Below are positions 36,810 to 63,000 of a DNA stretch of 64,000 nucleotides, piece after piece. The first letter of the stretch is position 1. Each line of letters opens with the position of its first letter. The DNA is taken from the NCBI GenBank assembly GCA_014706295.1, contig JACSVZ010000009.1:33974268-34038267 (forward strand), read 5' to 3'. The DNA is from Lycocorax pyrrhopterus obiensis (lineage: Eukaryota; Chordata; Aves; Passeriformes; Paradisaeidae). A program made the translations under genes and the position numbers. A model generated the notes under the pieces. The model had not been told where the DNA came from. It ran no database searches and was given only the letters and a program-made list of their open reading frames with translations.

Positions 36810-37858
36810 GTATGTTTTAAAGAAACTTTCTGTACTAAGAGAAAATGTTTTGTGGCAGAAATAATTGACTTTCTTCAGGTTTTATTAGGGTTCATTTCAC
36901 TTTTTAGCAGTCTAATGGAGCAGCTTAAGCGAGAGGCTGTGCTTGTGACAGGAACCTGTCCACAGCTGACAGGAAACCCTCCCTTAAAGAAGAGCCAGCC
37001 AGGAAGCCAGAGCTGCCCTCTCATGGGCCCACCTTCTTTCATTAGCCAGGCCCAATGACTGCTCTGTAGCCAGGTGTGAGGGATCTGGGCAAGTGACTCA
37101 GTTCCTGATGGGCAGGAGGAGTTGTAGTGCTCTGTTAGGTGGTGGTAGTTCATAACAAAATCGCTTTATTTGTTGTTGGGAAGTTCTGCAGGGTTGGGGA
37201 GTTGACTGAAGCTGTTTTCCAGCTTTGTCCTTTGAGAGGGAACAAGCACATGGTTGTGGTGATTATAGTTCTTCAGCTGTGTCTATTGATGTTAAAAGAT
37301 AGAAGGCACCTGTGAAAGAAAATACCACTTGAAGTGCAGATTTAATTTCTTACCCTCCATTCAGAAATCTCAGGGTTGTGTGAACCTATTCTACTCCCAG
37401 GTGGCTGAGTGTTCTTCTGAATTATGTCTGGGTGCAAAACTGAGACATTGTACTAATAACTGAGTGCTCTGGGTACTCTGCAAATCAAAGGAGAAGAGCC
37501 TGAAGAAAGTTATAACACTTCTGGAGTGGCCAAAGTGGTAATTTGCAAAGGGGGTGTTGAAATATTGTCATTAGTGGTGGTGTATGATGCAGAGGTGCTT
37601 ATTTTTATAAATTACTGTGTGAGGGCTCAGCCTGCAGGTTTTGAGCCCCAGTGGCTGTTAATGTGTGACACCCAGCAGAGCCATTGTCCTCTTCTCAGGT
37701 TCAATTTTCAGGTGCATCATTTAGTAAACACAGTAATAGGAGTTTTTGTGTTTCCCACGCCTCAAAAAGGGTGAACAAAATGTGTGAATTACTTTTTTTA
37801 GGAGAATTGCTGAAGTTTGGATTGCTTTCTTGATACTATAAACCTGCAATAAGTGGCA

Positions 37859-52034
<14,176 letters not shown>

Positions 52035-55000
52035 AATCTTCCATGAACTCTAGAGAAATTGGACTGACTCCACTCCTCCTTGTCCAGAGGTGTTTTCACA
52101 AACCATAACAAGAGTTTTTGTTATCCGTGTCCACAGAACAGGAGCTGAAAAAGCCTATTGTTTGCTTTTCAGATGGATAATTTATGGTTTAATCCTCAGC
52201 TTTAAATTAGACTGATTACTCTAATTCACTGAAAGGCCTTAAATTATCTTCAATGACTCTCTAGTCCATATAGTCTAATGTATCTTGATTTTTTTATTAT
52301 TATTTTTTAATGTGCCTTGTCTTTTTGACTAGGCTCTGCAGGATTGCACTAGCTCCATAATGCAGTAAAGTTGATAACTGAAGATTAATTTTTGAAAGGG
52401 ATCTTCCATTATTTTCAGAAGAGAAAAAAAAGATTATAGTTTGGTCCTGTGCTAACTGGAAGGTTTTGACTGGCCTCTCATTAAAAGCACTTGAACCAGA
52501 GGCACATCATGTACCCTAGGCAAGTGCTAAATATAGGGAGAGCCTGTTTACCTTCAGCGAATGCCTACAGGCTATTTATGGCAATATACTGCTTTGAACA
52601 TAATTTATTTTTCATTGTGGGGGCAAATATGCAATGGTTTGGCCCAAAAATGTATTTTCATTACAGTTTGTAATGCTTATTGTGTGTGTGTCAAAGCTGT
52701 CCAAGCGGTGAAAAGAAACACAGAATAAACCTCTTGCTTGTGTTTCTTTCCGGTCCATCATTAGTTTACATTTAATGCAGAACTGAACGAGAGGTAAAAG
52801 AGTTGAATGTGAAAAGGAATAGTGTTGTATATGGAATAAATATATCCCAGTGTATGGTTGCATAGAAAAGTCAAGGATGCATAGAATGACCAAATGTAAA
52901 TTGAGGAAATGGGCCAAATGGATTCCGAATATGCACTTTTAATGTGTAACTTTTGTATGTTGTGTGGTACATATATATTTTGCTTTTGATGAATTAATGA
53001 GGTACAGGTAATTGTGGCTTAACTTTTTAGATACATTTTAAGATGCCCACAGCCACATGGGATTTAGTTTTGTTAGAAAAGAAAGGCATGTCTTTTTAAG
53101 ACTCAATTGAAGGTGGCTATTGCAAGCTTTCATATTTAAGTAACAGAATATTTTCGCTTATTTGAAAAAGGCATGTGAATGGTGAAAACTTTGAGGGGAT
53201 TTTTCCCATCTTGATGTACGTGCACGGCTTCCACGAACACCTGGGGAGGCTGTGCACACATTGAGGAGTATTTCCCTGAAATGTCAGATGGTATCTGCAA
53301 GCAGAGACTTGCTCAGTCTTGCATTTCAGTTATTGTACTAGCATTGTGGATGGTATTGAAATTCTGCATAATGTGAAAAGGATGAAACATTTGTAAACTG
53401 CTTGTCACGGGCCAGTTCTTTATTATATGAACCTTAGCTTTAATATCAACGTCCTCAGTGTTTGATAGCTTTGTTTACAATTGGGAGGAAAAGTCTGCAG
53501 TAGTGCACACTCTAAATGTTCCCTGAGTTCTTGCATTGAGTTTACTGTAATAGTGATAATATGCTGTATTTGTTTTTTTGGGGGGAAGACTTGGGTTTTG
53601 CAGTGGGGAATGGGAGGAGATCTCACCTAATTTATAAACCTCTTTGCGTAAGGGTCTGAGTTTGCCTATTAAAAAAAGTCATGCAGGGAGGAGAGAGGAC
53701 GAATTTCAGATTGTTTCTCCATCCTCATTTCATTGAGATTCATCTGACTTGCTCTGAATGAAATTTTTAGAGGAAAGAATATATAATTTTATACTTTGGC
53801 ATCTCGTAAACCACTTACAAAGGTAAATTGGAAAAAAATGCCCAGTCCCATTTTGAAGGCTAAAACCTTTAAACATGAATTTTTTTCTTACCCTCTAACT
53901 AAATCTTTATGATGGCTAAAGTGTAAAATTGGAAATTTTAATAATACACAAGGCATCAAATTATATATTTACAGAGATTTATCAATTTTTAAAAATTCAT
54001 CTAAGATAAGATCTCATAAGCATTCTCCACGACAGGAGGTGAAGGTGTTTATTCCAAAATTATGATGTTTTTGCTGCACTGTGTAATGTGTTGGGACTAC
54101 AGCTCCTCATCCTCATCTCTGTAAAACTCACAGCTCTCATGTGCAAAGTGACTTGAATATTTCATGCTGTAATGATTGCCCAGGTCAGCCTGTTCTAAAG
54201 TAACAACTTACAGTAATCAGATGGAAAGCTTAAGGATTTCTAGAAATTATTTTTTTTTTTAAAGCCTCATAGCACACTTTGTACCAAAAAAATGTCAGAC
54301 ACTGTGCTATCATCTGCATCAGAGAGTGTCCCCTCCTCGAGCCAGGCAGTGTGAACCATGGGTTACACTAACAGGAAAGAGCCCTCTGCTGATCCATCTG
54401 CTTAGGTTGGACTTTTATTTATTTATGGTTTCAAGTTCTGTCAGATCTTGAGAAAAAGGTAAAGCAGTTGCTGTATTCTTAAGTGAGTGCACTAATTATT
54501 CACCTCTTTAATTACCCACATGCAGTGTTCTCACTGGAACGGGACATTGGTAATTACAACCTTCCCCTTCGGACTCGGTAGCTTGGTTTCATTCCCCACA
54601 CCTCAAGAACTTGCCCTTACAGCCTCACTTGGAAGTGCAGCAGATCAGGATCGATCTGATAATCATCGGTCAGGTGTTTCCAGGCTGAAGTCTTGGGGGT
54701 TTTTCCTCATTTTCCCTCCAGGTCAGGAATATGCCGTATGAAGGTGCCATGTTTTGGCTTGCCAACACTACTCTCTCAGATAGATGTGAACCACCACTTC
54801 CATGCTTTTCTGGGGAGAACCCTGCATGTGTCCTGTGTGTGTGCGTGTGTGTGCGTGTGACTGTGCGGTGTTTTTTGTCAAGGGTGACTTTCTAAAAATA
54901 AGGACTCAATTTGCTGTTAAAATGCTATTATTATGTATTATATATATATTTTTTTTTTCTCCATTCAAACCTCTCCTAAGGAGATGCTTTGGGTGGAAGT

Positions 55001-56095
55001 TGCTTCAATAAATAATCCTTATTTCCTAGTCCATTTACTGCATGCAGAAGTATGAACACATTGTGCCTTTTTAGGAAACTGTGGCAATGAAGGGAAGATT
55101 TAACAGGGTGCAAGGTCTTTGTAAAACGTATTTTTAAAGGTGAAGAAGAATGCTCTTTGGTACACAATTGAGATGGAAAAGTTACAAGTTGCATTTGACC
55201 TCTGTTGCATGTTGATTCTTGCTTCCTAAATTCAATTTCACCGAGGTACAAACTACACAAACAAGTGGAATAAGTATTACAGATACAAGTTGAGTAATGG
55301 TATATTTTTGTGAAATTGTGGTAATTGCTGTTACAAGATAAGTGTATGTCAAAACGTGATAATCATGGACACAAAGTTACTCTAGTTCTGATGTTTTTCT
55401 AAACATATGAGTATTTAGCATAAAATTCACCTTTGCACAGGAGATCAGTAGAAGACCTACATGGAGATTATATTCCTTTTAAATCCTCACGGCAAGGCTT
55501 CTCCCTTGGGAGAATAAAAGCCATGTGCAGTATTTGAAACTGTGTTTCATAGAAGGCAGCGAATTGCAAATGTGAGGTACTGCTACCTGAAATGTTGTCT
55601 AATTTTGTCGAATTTTACAGTTGGTTAAAATTCCTAAGCTTAATTGATTTTTTTGTTTTGTAATTGACAAATGGAATGTTACCTGTCCTCTTTGTCTGGT
55701 GTCGATAGCGTATTTAGTGCAGAGCTTAGCTCCTTAGCTAGCCAGGACACTTAGTCTCATATCTTGGCTTCTGCTTACAGTAAATGGACTATGTTTGTAA
55801 AGGGAATTCACTATTTCAAGTGTTTTGCAAGGAACTTCACTGTATTTGTAACCTGGTTTTTGAAGGCTTAAGATCAATGAGTCCTATTTTAGAAGTTAAA
55901 CCAGTGAAATGACTTGGACCTGTTTTGGGGTGGAAATGATAAAGAGAATTCAGATATGTAAACAGTCATATCAAACCATCCAGCCTTTTTTTATCAGCTG
56001 ATGTTAATGGTGAAATACTTTTTGTACCTTGTTGCTGAAAATATTTTTGCGTTTCAGCACATCAAGTTACAATAAAGTTGTTACTTATACAGAAT
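52035..56095 (+). other. SPOPL: SPOPL 3' UTR (about 4.06 kb)
   Basis: Follows the stop codon with no convincing splice acceptor or open frame. It contains AATAAA hexamers at 52724, 52835, 55007, 55513 and 56071, so shorter isoforms are possible. An AU-rich nonamer TTATTTATT lies at 54415-54423. GT-repeat DNA (about 54834-54860) and a TA-rich stretch followed by a T-run (about 54930-54960) lie in the middle. The distal end is placed about 20 nt after the 56071 signal. Confidence 0.7.
54834..54866 (+). repeat. GT-rich microsatellite in the SPOPL 3' UTR
   Basis: GTGTGTGTGCGTGTGTGTGC followed by GTGTGACTGTGCGG. It is an interrupted GT array inside the 3' UTR. Confidence 0.85.
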
Positions 56096-56130
56096 GTGTC
56101 TGTCTTTATTTGTTGTGTGTATCTGCGTTT
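56071..56130 (+). promoter_or_regulatory. SPOPL: Distal SPOPL polyadenylation signal and GU-rich downstream element
   Basis: AATAAA at 56071-56076 is followed about 25 nt later by a GT-rich region (TGTGTCTGTC, then TTGTTGTGTGTA). This is the canonical arrangement of a cleavage signal and downstream element. It is the last good signal before the intergenic region. Confidence 0.65.
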
Positions 56131-57503
56131 GTTCCCAATGGCTACCTTTGCTTTGAGAAAGGTATTTTACCAGCACTGCCAGTCTAGTGTAAAATATGCT
56201 GCTGTGCTTTTGGAAGCCTCTTTTGGGGAGGATCATCTTGCAGCCTTGCTCTGATCTCCATTAACTTGGTCATTTTTCTGTTTTGACACCTTAAAGCTCT
56301 GAACAGCTTAACTTGCCTACCTGAGAAGTGTCTCCCTTTACACAGACTCTGTCAGGACTGGTGGGAAGAAGAGTTCCTGCTGTGGTAATGAAGATGGGCT
56401 TGGTTGGTTTGAAATCTGCTTTCTTCTTCCACCCACCATCAAAACCCACCATCCTTTGTCCTGCCAAAGAGCACAGGCTGCTAATGAGCACGTCCAGCAG
56501 GAATGCTGCTGGCATTTGCTACAGGAGGAGTGGTATGTAAGAGTAGTCTGGATGGGAGCTCAGGGGTTTATATGGTTATAAATACCTTGCAGTGATACGT
56601 GGGACTATTGATAGGCTGCTCTGGGTATGTGACTCTGGACACGCTGAACCCCTGAAAATGCTGATGTCAAGGTAAGTTCTGTTATTAAAAGTGTGTGGCT
56701 GGGTAGCTACATGCAGAATTCTCCAGGTGTGCTTAAAACATACGTCCCTTAGTGGGCTTAAATGATCCAGTCTAAGGTTCCTCGTGGGGTTTATATTGAC
56801 AGTGGCGTAGCTCACACCCACAGGCAGCTCAGTAACCTCTGAGGGGAACAGGACTGGTTGCCACTGTGGGTGGTATCAGAATTATTTATGCAATCCAAAT
56901 GTTTGATCTGAGCTTCAAATTCCAGGTAAAAAAAGAATATTAAACTTCATTGTTTCTCTTTTTAGAAGGCTATATTTTTATCCTTTCTGAAGATGATTTT
57001 CTTCTGAGTTGTTTATCTTGCATCATACAAAAGTTTTCTTTGTTATTCAGCAAAATTGATTCAATGAACATTCATTAAAAAAAACACCTGTTATCTTTCT
57101 ATAGTGAATTCCAGTTTTTTGTGTGGGAAACTGAGCACATATAAAAAGCTTTTTCTCCTTTTAGTTGAATAGTGTTGAAGGTATTATACAGTGTTGGTCC
57201 AGTCCTGTGTATGTCCTTCTCTTCCTTTGAAAGGGGAAAGCTCAAATATTGAATCTCAAGTGGTGATAGAGGCTGATAGAATAAAAACCATCTCTTGCTG
57301 TACAGAGTGCCTGTCCTGCCACGTGCTGAAGGGATGCTTTGATGTTGAAGTATTTCAGAGTGCAGCCTGAGCAGTCAGGTGAGAAATTAAAGTTGATTAA
57401 AGTGAGTCTGTGTGCCATACTCCAAACTTCATAGTATTAATGGTTTTCTATGTTTTAGGTGACTTCAGTTACAATTACTGTTCAAGGTAGAATATGACCC
57501 ATT

Positions 57504-57541
57504 CCACTACAAATTCTACTTGCCACTACAAATTTTACTTG
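57504..57541 (+). repeat. 19-bp tandem duplication
   Basis: Two adjacent copies of CCACTACAAATTYTACTTG that differ at one base (C versus T). It lies in the intergenic DNA downstream of SPOPL. Confidence 0.9.
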
Positions 57542-59976
57542 CCGGATTTATTAAGTAACTTAGATTAAAGATCCAGCTGCTTCCATTACACACAAATAAC
57601 TTTGCACTTAACATTGTGATAATGTGCTAACAGAGGAAATGCTATTAATTGCCACTTAAAATTAGTCTTGAACAGTTTATTTTTCTGCAAACTTCTTGGC
57701 AATTTTCCACTAGAAGAACATGTTTTTTGTTGTCAGTTTTGAAGATTCCTTCTTTGTACTCGCAGAGAAAGTTGGAAAAAATACAAGGAGTCGAGTGGAG
57801 CATTTCAGATGTGTGATGCAAAGGACTTGCTTTTTCCATTACAAGCACTGCACCAAGGGGAAAAAACCCAACCCAGGCCCAGCTTAGTGAGAATTCTTGA
57901 GTGCTTTGGAATGGCATTCCAGGGGGGTGTCAATAAGTTATATTTTAAACAGTATGTGAAGCTGGTGTGCTAAGTGTAAAATTGGGCTCCTCATGAGTCA
58001 TGTATAAAGAGCAGAAAGGAGCTTGTGATTCTGAGACTCGGGAGGGAAAAACAACTTTGCAGACTTTGCTTGGCCTTGGCTTATAGAGAAAGTAGCAGGA
58101 GTGTTTAGAGCTCTTGGTTAAAGCGTTCTGAAGGAGCCTCAGAGCTGCAGCAATACCTGGTGATCATCATCCCGTCAGGCAGGGAGCAGGGGCTTCTTTG
58201 AAAATGTTACCTGACACCAACACTTTTGTCTTGCATTCTTAGCAGAGTTTGGAGCATAACAATATTTTCATGCAGGTGCTGTGTTTCAATCAGAGGTAGG
58301 TGTATAATGAGTGGAAATCTCTGCTTTGCCCAACTTATGCATGTTTCATGCGTTGGCAGTGATAGTCATGCAGAAAATAAATTACACCATGTCAGACTTG
58401 GTGCTGCTGATCAGAATGGAGGCAACTGGTGCTGCATTTTAAGCAGTTACAGTTTTTGACTTCCCACGTTTCTCCCTGCACAGTTGACTGAGCCATTTCA
58501 GTTAAAAAAGGTAAATTTTGAAGCGTATGCAAAAACATTCTAATAGGGTGAAATCTTAAAGCATAGAAGCTCTAACTCCAGGCTGACCTATTTTAACCTT
58601 AATTGCCACATAAACTATTTATATTATCCATTTTTAAGTTGGTGACTTTTCTGTAAGCTTTGAAATCATTTTATGTATTATGTACACAGTTTTCTAACCC
58701 AGCTGTGTTTGTTGAGTCTTGAAATCTTAAAACACCTACTTGCTACTGAAGTGTACAGCTAAAATGTTTGCCTTCTGTGGCCAGCAAAGACTTAATCTTG
58801 CCTCTGGTACTTGTGCCATCCCCGGATAAGAGCTGTGGTGGTCTTCGTGAAGCCCACACCATATGTTTTTAAAGGGAGAAAAAAATGTCAATTTGTCAAT
58901 TAAATGGTGCATCTTGTCCCTGTCACCTCTTGCAGAGGGGCTGCTCTTGTCAGACACACAAATGGGGGAGTTCTTACACCACCAAGCCCTCATTCCTCCC
59001 TCACAGCAGGACTGGAGGTATCGTGCTGGCTCAAGAGTTTGTAGCAACTCAACTCAAATGGGGAGGATTATTCCAGGACCACAAATAGAGGGACATAAAA
59101 TATTTGCATATTTATTGGCTGTTCTGGTCAAGATGAATTTAAGGCGTAGGTATGGAGCAGGGTGGATATTTTTCGAATGTGTGCTGGCACCTCTCAAATA
59201 ATGTAAATAAATACAAAATACCTGGTGGACCTGCAAGTGCTTTGTAGTGAAATTACAGCAAGTTCAATTTTGCTGATTTAAAGAAATGGAGATGCAAATT
59301 TCCTTGTGACAGTGCCTTTTAGCAAAAAATCTGTGGTGTCAGATGTAGTTACTCTCAGAACAAACTGTAACAGGGGTTAAACTGTGTACTAGATTAGGAA
59401 AATATGCAGTATTTTACCAGTAGTGCTAGAATAGCAGGCGTCTACTTCTGACAAGCTGACAGACCAGAGAATTGAAACTTAATGAATCTTAATGCTTTCT
59501 GTCATGTACTTCAATTTTCTCAAATTATTTCTCCAATTAGTTCTAGTCTTTGTGAAGGAATGATTAATGATAATTAATACATTCTTATAATTTGCATATT
59601 CAATCTCCAGTGTTTCTAAAAAAGTACAGATTTGTATATGTGGGCGAGGCCAGTTTGTCTGTTATTTCTTTGGGGTTTTTTCAGATTTTCAGCTTTGTAT
59701 TTCCAGTTGAACAGGGAGAATATTGTGGATGCATTAGGGAGTTTAATATGCTCTTTCCACATAAATAATTTGGGCATAACCCAGGTCTTCAATCCTTCCT
59801 GTAAAGATGTTCTCCCTTTAGTGGATACGTAGGGAATGTAGGGGTGCAAAGTTATTGGCAGGAGCTCAACTCATCCTTGACTCTGCATCAGCTTTGGGAA
59901 ACATTTACATCTGCAATTTGGCAAAACTGGGTAAATCCTGGAGGGCATCTGCTCTTCAGAGGTTGGTTTTGGTTTG

Positions 59977-60062
59977 TTTTATTTTATTTTATTTTATTTT
60001 ATTTTATTTTATTTTATTTTATTTTATTTTTCATTTATTTTATTTATTTTATTTTATTTTTA
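59977..60062 (+). repeat. (TTTTA)n pentanucleotide array
   Basis: About 54 nt of uninterrupted TTTTA units (59977-60030), then an interrupted part with TTTTCA and TTTA variants up to 60062. It produces spurious open frames rich in FYFIL on the + strand. Confidence 0.97.
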
Positions 60063-63000
60063 GAGTCTCTATATGCCTCCTTTATGTTGTCATTAAGTTT
60101 TGTTCTACCCCTGACATGCACACATGGAGGGATTTATCCGAGTGTATAATCATATGAATTTTGTGTTTAAAATCAGTTGCACGAGATTTTGAAAGTCACT
60201 GGGGTTTTTTTTGTTTGCATAGGAGCTCAAGCTTTTCAGTGCTGCTCTGCAGGTATCCAGTGTTTGGCTCATTAAAAAAACCCCAAAACCTGCCCCAGCT
60301 CTGGGAGCCTGCAGGAGTGGCAGGGTCTCTATGTCTGAAATTAGCATCTCTTTGGGTAGCTCTAGAAATCCTTTTTCTTTAGATACACGTCATCAAAGAA
60401 ATGGAGTGTTGGCAGTTTCAGCTACTTTTAAAATCAATAAATACTTGATTCTCGTTGTTTTGCCACTCAGTTCAATATGTGGTGTTTACTGGGGCAGCAT
60501 GCCCCAGTTAGATTCACCCCTGAATATTCTGTACAAACTGTAATTGAAGTACTTAAGCAGAGTGTAAAAACTGGCTTTATGGAAGAATTATCCTGAAAAA
60601 AATAGTATGGGTGTTCAGAATGTGCTGATTTGGTAACCAAGGTACACACTTAGCAGGGGGCTGCAGTTTTCCAATAAGGTATTGGAATATTCTGGGCAGT
60701 TAGAAAAAGAAGCAGAGGTAAAAAGTGCAGGTATTTTATGGCTTTAAAGGAGAAAGGTTTAAAGGACCAGGTTTTTTTTTAATGGTCAGCTGTTGAGGGT
60801 GCTCCATGTGGTATAAAACTAAGAGCATTTTGAAGTTGGGCCCATTTTGTGTAATAAATACTCACATCTACACTCTTGGTCATAGTCATGCTATGAACAG
60901 TTGTATTTTCTTTGTCAGTGCTGTCAAAAGAATCCATAACCTTTCCTTGTTGCTTGCTTGCAGAGAGCAAACAAAACATTTGTTCCTGATTCCTCTGGAT
61001 AAAAATATGTAGGGGAAGGTGCTGTTGCACCGAGATTGTCTTTAACAATAAGCCTGGTCTGTGTTTGTTCATGAATTTCAAAGATGGAAAGAAGTTTTTC
61101 CTGGCATGAATAATATTCTTCATTCTTTAGAGGCGAGACTGAAACCTCGGGCTGGCTCAGCAATGCTCAGTGCCACTGGGACAGCATCAGTAATAAAAAT
61201 AAGCTTATTTAGCTGTATGTAGAGATTCTTACCACAGAACCATCAGTAGTGCTGTCATAGTTTTGTAATCTTTACTACTTCTTGTAGGGCTAAACGTGGT
61301 GAGAATTGGCTTCTATTCCTGCAGCTACTCGAGGTTTACACGGCTGGGAGGGAAATGCCGCCTTGGAGGGAGGCAAAGGGTGTGGCCGGCTGGCTGGAGC
61401 TGAGGCACCACTGCTCACCTGCCCACAGCTCATGTTTGTGTTTGTGCCTGTCAAAAGCTCCTTCTTCAGCAAGTTTGGCTCACACAGTGAGGCTGGGGGT
61501 GAAGTGAAGGAGGGCACTTGTGTTGCCCCCACCAGCGCCCTCCCGCAGGGCAGCAGGAACGAGCAGCTGAGCAGCCAGAGGAGCAACGGGGCAATTGCAG
61601 TTTGCTTATGTTGTGATTTTTTTTTTAAGTCTTTGTCAAATATTCAGAACAGAAGATTAATTTAATAACCGATAAGCAGAGGGTGATGAGTGCTTTCATT
61701 TCCAGTGAATTTGGGCTGTAGGGACTTGGTGTCCCTTTCACATGGTAGGCCAAGTATTCCTTCCCATTCTCACCTTGCAGAATTAATTTTGTCCCCCTCT
61801 CCTGGGTATCAGCTGCTGGGAGTAGGTGAAGGGAAACGACAGAGAGAAAGAGCTGCTGGCTGTGCTGTGGGTGCTGGGCTCTGTAACCTGTTCCTGAGTG
61901 GGTGGGTGGCAGAGCTTCTCTCACTGCTCCTGGGAAGAGCTGCGGAAATAATTTGGAAGGGAACAGGATCTTTCTTTGGTCCTTGCCCCCAGAGCTGTGT
62001 GCTTGACAAGATGTGTGTCCTTCTGCAGCCTGGAAACAAAGACACATGGAAGAGCCTGCTGTGATGATGGTACAGTTTGTTTTCTGAAGGTGTTGGTTTA
62101 GCAGATTATTGCCCTTATTGCAGAAATGCCTTCACCAAAAACACGTGCATATTGTAAGCTTTAATGTGCTTTTGTATCCTGCAGTAGATTAAAACGTCAG
62201 TCATATTCTCCATATTTCACAGTCCCCTCGAGTCCCTGGGGAAGGTGCACATGTCTTATGTTACTTATGTCCCACCAATAAAACAACCCTCTAGGAGGAA
62301 ATCTGTGCAGGCCATACAGCAAGATGTCAAATTAATTGCACCGAAATAATGAGTTAGCACCAAATGCTAATTAAATATTGATGGAAGTCATACTTTCAAT
62401 TATCTTCGTTATGGCACAATGTTTTATGTAGACATGAAGTGCTGGCAATGTGGGCATATATTATCATTAATCTTGTCATATAAAAATATTAGTAATTTCT
62501 CTTCTCAAAAATCCACTGTAAATGTGCTGGAGGTCCATGTTTGGTATCTTTTTGACAGAGCAGATCTTTAATAAAGTTTTTCGTGTCACCCCTTTTTCTT
62601 TTGAAGGAGCAGGGCTGGAAGGGGCAGCCTTGAGCTCAGGGAGGGCAGAGCTGTAGGGCAGCACAGCACAGAGGAGTCCAGAGTGTGACTGGCAGCAGGA
62701 GATGGAGCTGAAGCAGAGGGGGACTGGTGAGTGAGATGTGACCCAGGATGTTCTGCTTTTGGGAGAATGGATGGGCAAGAGCCGCTCCCCTCCTCATGTG
62801 CATTAGCACTGAGGAAAAGGCCTTTAAGCCTAAGAAATTGGAGGATTTTTTAAGAGAAGGACTTTGTTACTCAAAAACACAAGTCCAGGACTATCTAGAC
62901 TAGTCCCAGGAAGAATCCTACTCAAAAACAGTTTTATATGCAGTTGCCTTTGGGGAAGATGGACAATCTCGCCAAAAATTCATGGATCAAACAGGTGCTA

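Larger units (their letters stand above)
22892..37801 (+). other. SPOPL: SPOPL intron 1 (about 14.9 kb)
   Basis: Runs from the proposed donor GTACGT to the acceptor before the ATG exon. No unrelated gene was recognised in it on either strand. It holds a CR1 3' end (25341-25531), a CR1 tail remnant (29353-29396), a G16 run (26790-26805), a polypurine tract (28373-28410) and exon-like segments at 23499-23540, 33845-33908, 36742-36809 and 37365-37400. Longer open frames here, such as 201 codons on the minus strand at 29681-30286, have no recognisable domain. Confidence 0.6.

Noticed and set aside
37802..37858. Possible N-terminal extension of SPOPL through the leader
   Set aside because: The leader is in frame with the ATG but holds TGA (37811-37813) and TAA, so no extension is possible.
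59844..60157. Two frames of about 100 codons rich in FYFIL
   Set aside because: Translation of the TTTTA array.
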